A DNA stretch of 64,000 nt, from NCBI RefSeq assembly GCF_964204645.1, contig NC_134033.1:14014155-14078154 (forward strand). The letters run 5' to 3'. This DNA is from Tubulanus polymorphus. Taxonomy: Eukaryota > Nemertea > Palaeonemertea > Tubulaniformes > Tubulanidae. Position 1 is the first letter of the stretch. Each line of letters begins with the position of its first letter. Below the pieces are notes generated by a model. It was not told the origin of the DNA, searched no databases, and saw only the letters and a program-made list of their open reading frames with translations. This document shows, piece after piece, positions 62,801 through 64,000 of this stretch. The position numbers were made by a program, and so were the translations under genes.

Positions 62801-63649
62801 GTCAGGGAAAAGTTGGGGGAAGCAAGTTAAATAAAAGTGGCCGCCCTGTTTGTATGTAGCCGTTATCTATAAAAGTAGTGTCATCTGATGATGTCCGGTT
62901 TTTCGATGATTTCAGTCAATAAAGCGGTAAAAATGCCACTGAAAATCGAGCGTTGCGTTCGCAAACAGAACACGCAGTTCATGCACAGCAAAAACCAGTT
63001 CTCGATGGAGTATTTCCAGTTCATACGCAAACTATTGATGTGTAATCAACCCTACCTCACTCCGATGCCGGAAAAACTTGTAAGTACAACTCCTGTACCA
63101 TGGGAAGTTTTAGACAAACGAAACTAATGGCATATTTCAACATTTCACTTTGAAAACTGTGTTTTGGCGTAATTAAATTCAGAGTCCCGAGGCAGAAGAG
63201 TTGGCTATGATCAGTATACAAGTGGCGTCGAAGTTCCTGTTTTCAGTTGGATTTCACACGAAGAAAACTTTACGGTACGAAAGTCCAAACTACAATTCAA
63301 CAACTGACTACAATTTTACGACTACAACACTAGAGCAACTACAATACTATATTACTACAAATATAGCTGCAAAGCAGCGATAATGGGTTTTCCGTAACCT
63401 TAATTACATCGCTACAACTCTAATACTACATACATTACATGTACTATAACTACAACTACAATTCTCCAAATTGTGTATTAATGAATGAATGTTATTTGTA
63501 AATTTAGGGGTCCTGCTAACGAATGGTACGACGCACTGAGTATTCACCTCAGACACAGTAAACTAACGCGCACATGGTTCGCCGAGAAAGTCTTATTCGA
63601 AAATTCACATCGTTTTGCTGAATATTTACTGGAATGTCCGAGCTCCGAG
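41851..63649 (+). CDS. USP9X: USP9X/fat facets ubiquitin hydrolase, 5' part (40 coding exons)
   Basis: In-frame exons: 41851-42121, 42708-42820, 43512-43624, 43703-43808, 44129-44241, 44765-45016, 46164-46302, 46630-46782, 47227-47331, 47859-47957, 48344-48568, 49296-49446, 49893-50032, 50142-50213, 50540-50857, 51451-51662, 52157-52285, 53042-53153, 53539-53676, 53758-53878, 54002-54105, 54592-54746, 55053-55290, 55645-55770, 55930-56093, 56518-56626, 56865-57011, 57676-57822, 58143-58359, 58862-59079, 59511-59680, 59846-60019, 60159-60300, 60905-60990, 61082-61173, 61631-61904, 62460-62581, 62916-63079, 63183-63274, 63508-63649. They give 2055 residues; the human protein has about 2570, so roughly 500 C-terminal residues lie beyond the window. 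Near-invariant blocks include [20 protein letters not shown] and [10 protein letters not shown]. The enzyme removes ubiquitin from many substrates in trafficking, polarity and signalling. The N-terminal half is helical-repeat-like, followed by a ubiquitin-like domain and the catalytic domain. A splice acceptor at 41758-41759 shows an upstream 5' UTR exon, not located. The first coding donor, GTCGGT, is weak. Confidence 0.97.
43830..44100 (+). repeat. Degenerate tandem repeat around GATATCTxxAAATCACC
   Basis: Five or six diverged units carrying AAATATGAGATATCT and AAATCACC(G/A) occur in the USP9X intron between exons 43703-43808 and 44129-44241. Confidence 0.6.
44450..44725. mobile_element. 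Second, older copy of the TTAA (piggyBac-like) MITE
   Basis: TTAA at 44446-44449 precedes a degraded left end; the right end reads CACTGAAAGGG but is followed by TTTC rather than TTAA. Internal ACCGCAGTGGAGTGTAT, CTATTGAAAGATGGCAG and GATTATCTCCAGCAC match the copy at 13538-13804. Confidence 0.75.
45040..45935 (+). repeat. 44-bp satellite array in a USP9X intron
   Basis: About twenty 44-bp units containing TTTACCGTATACAGGGTTTA then CTCCGCAGTGCGGTGTATAA. A variant unit (CACCGCTATACTGCGTCTGC...) is interspersed as part of a higher-order pattern near 45205, 45650 and 45785. The CCGCAGTGCGGTGTATAA part matches the subterminal sequence of the TTAA MITE at 13538-13804. There are no spacers, so it is not CRISPR-like. 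It generates repetitive false frames. Confidence 0.95.
46809..46956. mobile_element. Copy of the GTGGCCAC inverted-end repeat family
   Basis: It starts GGTGGCCACTTTAGG and ends GAAAGTGGCCACCCTG, mirror images of each other, with CAGGGAAAAGTCGGGG and AAATCAAACAATCT inside. It starts about 25 bp after a USP9X donor. Many relatives occur in this gene's introns. Confidence 0.7.
47396..47617 (+). repeat. 39-bp tandem repeat, about 5.5 copies
   Basis: Nearly identical units of AGTCTACTAAGATTCATTTA then GCTACTTTATTCATACTTT in a USP9X intron. Confidence 0.95.
47986..48275. mobile_element. Copy of the GTGGCCAC inverted-end repeat family
   Basis: It begins with an eroded end, GACTGACCTGGAAAACC, and ends GCAGAAAGTGGCCACCCTGT. 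The interior holds TTATTGACCACGTGTTTC and AAATTTCTCTGATTC blocks shared with copies near 49500-49800, 50940-51190 and 58480-58770. Confidence 0.65.
49100..49240. mobile_element. Palindromic GGGGCC-ended MITE
   Basis: The left end GGGGCCGGTTGCATAGTC and the right end GACTGTGCAACTGGCCCC are near-perfect inverted repeats. The interior repeats CTTAAGACCAG/AGACTTAAG in both senses, so the whole 140 bp can fold back. Confidence 0.75.
52157..53153 (+). other. USP9X ubiquitin-like domain exons
   Basis: Exons 52157-52285 and 53042-53153 encode the beta-grasp segment, from [17 protein letters not shown] through [16 protein letters not shown] to [17 protein letters not shown]. In human USP9X this region precedes the catalytic domain. 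The domain is split by one intron containing the 52657-52785 hairpin element. Confidence 0.8.
52657..52785. mobile_element. Palindromic GGGGCCAGTTGCTC MITE
   Basis: The left end GGGGCCAGTTGCTCAAAAGT and TGGTTA are mirrored on the right by TAACCAACTTTCGAGCAACTGGCCCC with one or two changes. It is 129 bp long and can form a hairpin. Confidence 0.8.
54160..54515 (+). repeat. 41-bp tandem repeat, 7-8 copies
   Basis: Units contain CTCTTACAGTCCTGTATTGC and CTCTGCTAGATAAAGTAAAG, with diverged edge copies, in a USP9X intron. Confidence 0.9.
61289..61400. mobile_element. 112-bp near-perfect hairpin element, nested in another repeat
   Basis: The left arm GGGCTCCGGTTTTACAGACT, then GGTATTACCTTTAACCCGAGG, pairs with a right arm ending CGGTCTATAAAACCGGGCCC. 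The loop is AT-rich and only about 20 bp. It sits inside a copy of the GTGGCCAC family spanning about 61200-61527. Confidence 0.85.
61932..62062 (+). repeat. Three tandem copies of a 46-47 bp unit
   Basis: CACTCTCAGGCTGTAAGCTG then AGGTTGGGGGCTCAGGG, starting about 30 bp after a USP9X donor. Confidence 0.95.
62604..62848. mobile_element. Full-length copy of the GTGGCCAC family (245 bp)
   Basis: It begins CAGGGTGGCCGCT and ends AGTGGCCGCCCTG, inverted ends of about 13 bp. It starts 22 bp after the donor of exon 62460-62581. The flanking octamers do not clearly match. Confidence 0.75.
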
Positions 63650-64000
63650 GTGAGAGTCGTCGAAGTAATGATTCAGTCACGTTTTCAGTCAAACTGTGTC
63701 TTTTGAGTTAAATTCATGACTCAATATCCTTCAGGATACAGTTCCTCAGTAGTGAGTTAGAGTTAACTCGGAATAAGTTTCATTTTCAGAGTCCTTTTTC
63801 AGGGAGTTATTATTATTATTATTATTATACATGTTTTAGTGCCCTGTCCAGATTAATGAAACTGCTCCAGAGCACTTACAAATAAAGAAATACGACGTAC
63901 AATAAAATATGATGATAAAAACATTACGATATTGAATTTAAAAACAGTGAACATTCAGTAAGACAATTTCAATTGATGGCAATTTAGAGTCAAATCTCAC
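63650..64000 (+). other. USP9X intron, open at the window edge
   Basis: The donor GTGAGA follows the exon ending CPSSE. A (TTA)n run lies at about 63808-63828. No further exon is seen before the window ends. Confidence 0.7.

Overview
The window is animal nuclear DNA. It has intron-rich genes with GT-AG splice sites, long introns and many short non-autonomous DNA transposons and microsatellites. I can read four conserved genes exon by exon: CFAP300, DRC9/IQCG, RPL35A (eL33) and USP9X/fat facets. A fifth gene is an extended short-chain dehydrogenase. The proteins and the repeat style suggest a marine invertebrate, possibly a spiralian such as a mollusc, annelid or brachiopod. That placement is an impression, not a demonstrated result.

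Layout. (1) 1-12154, plus strand: the C-terminal two thirds of CFAP300, a dynein-arm assembly factor. Its third visible intron is 10.4 kb, and an apparently intronless 500-residue four-transmembrane protein is encoded inside it on the minus strand (2316-3818). (2) 12787-16338, minus strand: a complete seven-exon DRC9/IQCG gene (nexin-dynein regulatory complex), tail to tail with CFAP300. (3) 17324-19070, plus strand: RPL35A, head to head with DRC9. The roughly 700 bp between them hold an RFX X-box-like site, a YY1-like site and a pyrimidine-rich first exon typical of ribosomal protein genes. (4) 20240-34506, plus strand: a nine-exon dihydroflavonol-reductase-like SDR with an 11 kb first intron (containing a 245-bp AT repeat) and an unusual Lys/Glu/Asp-rich C-terminal tail. 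(5) 34507-41759: no recognised gene. It holds probable 3' UTR and intergenic DNA, plus a 955-bp terminal-inverted-repeat transposon with a second element nested inside it. (6) 41851-63649, plus strand: 40 coding exons of USP9X, from the start codon through the whole catalytic domain, running off the right edge.

The genes are mostly housekeeping or ciliary. CFAP300 and DRC9 both serve motile cilia and sit side by side, which is suggestive but not proof of shared control. The most unusual content is in the introns: a TTAA-flanked piggyBac-like MITE abutting a DRC9 splice donor, several inverted-repeat families with exact 8-bp target duplications, large DNA hairpins, and a roughly 900-bp satellite in a USP9X intron whose unit resembles the end of that MITE. 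I did not find an undescribed multi-gene system.
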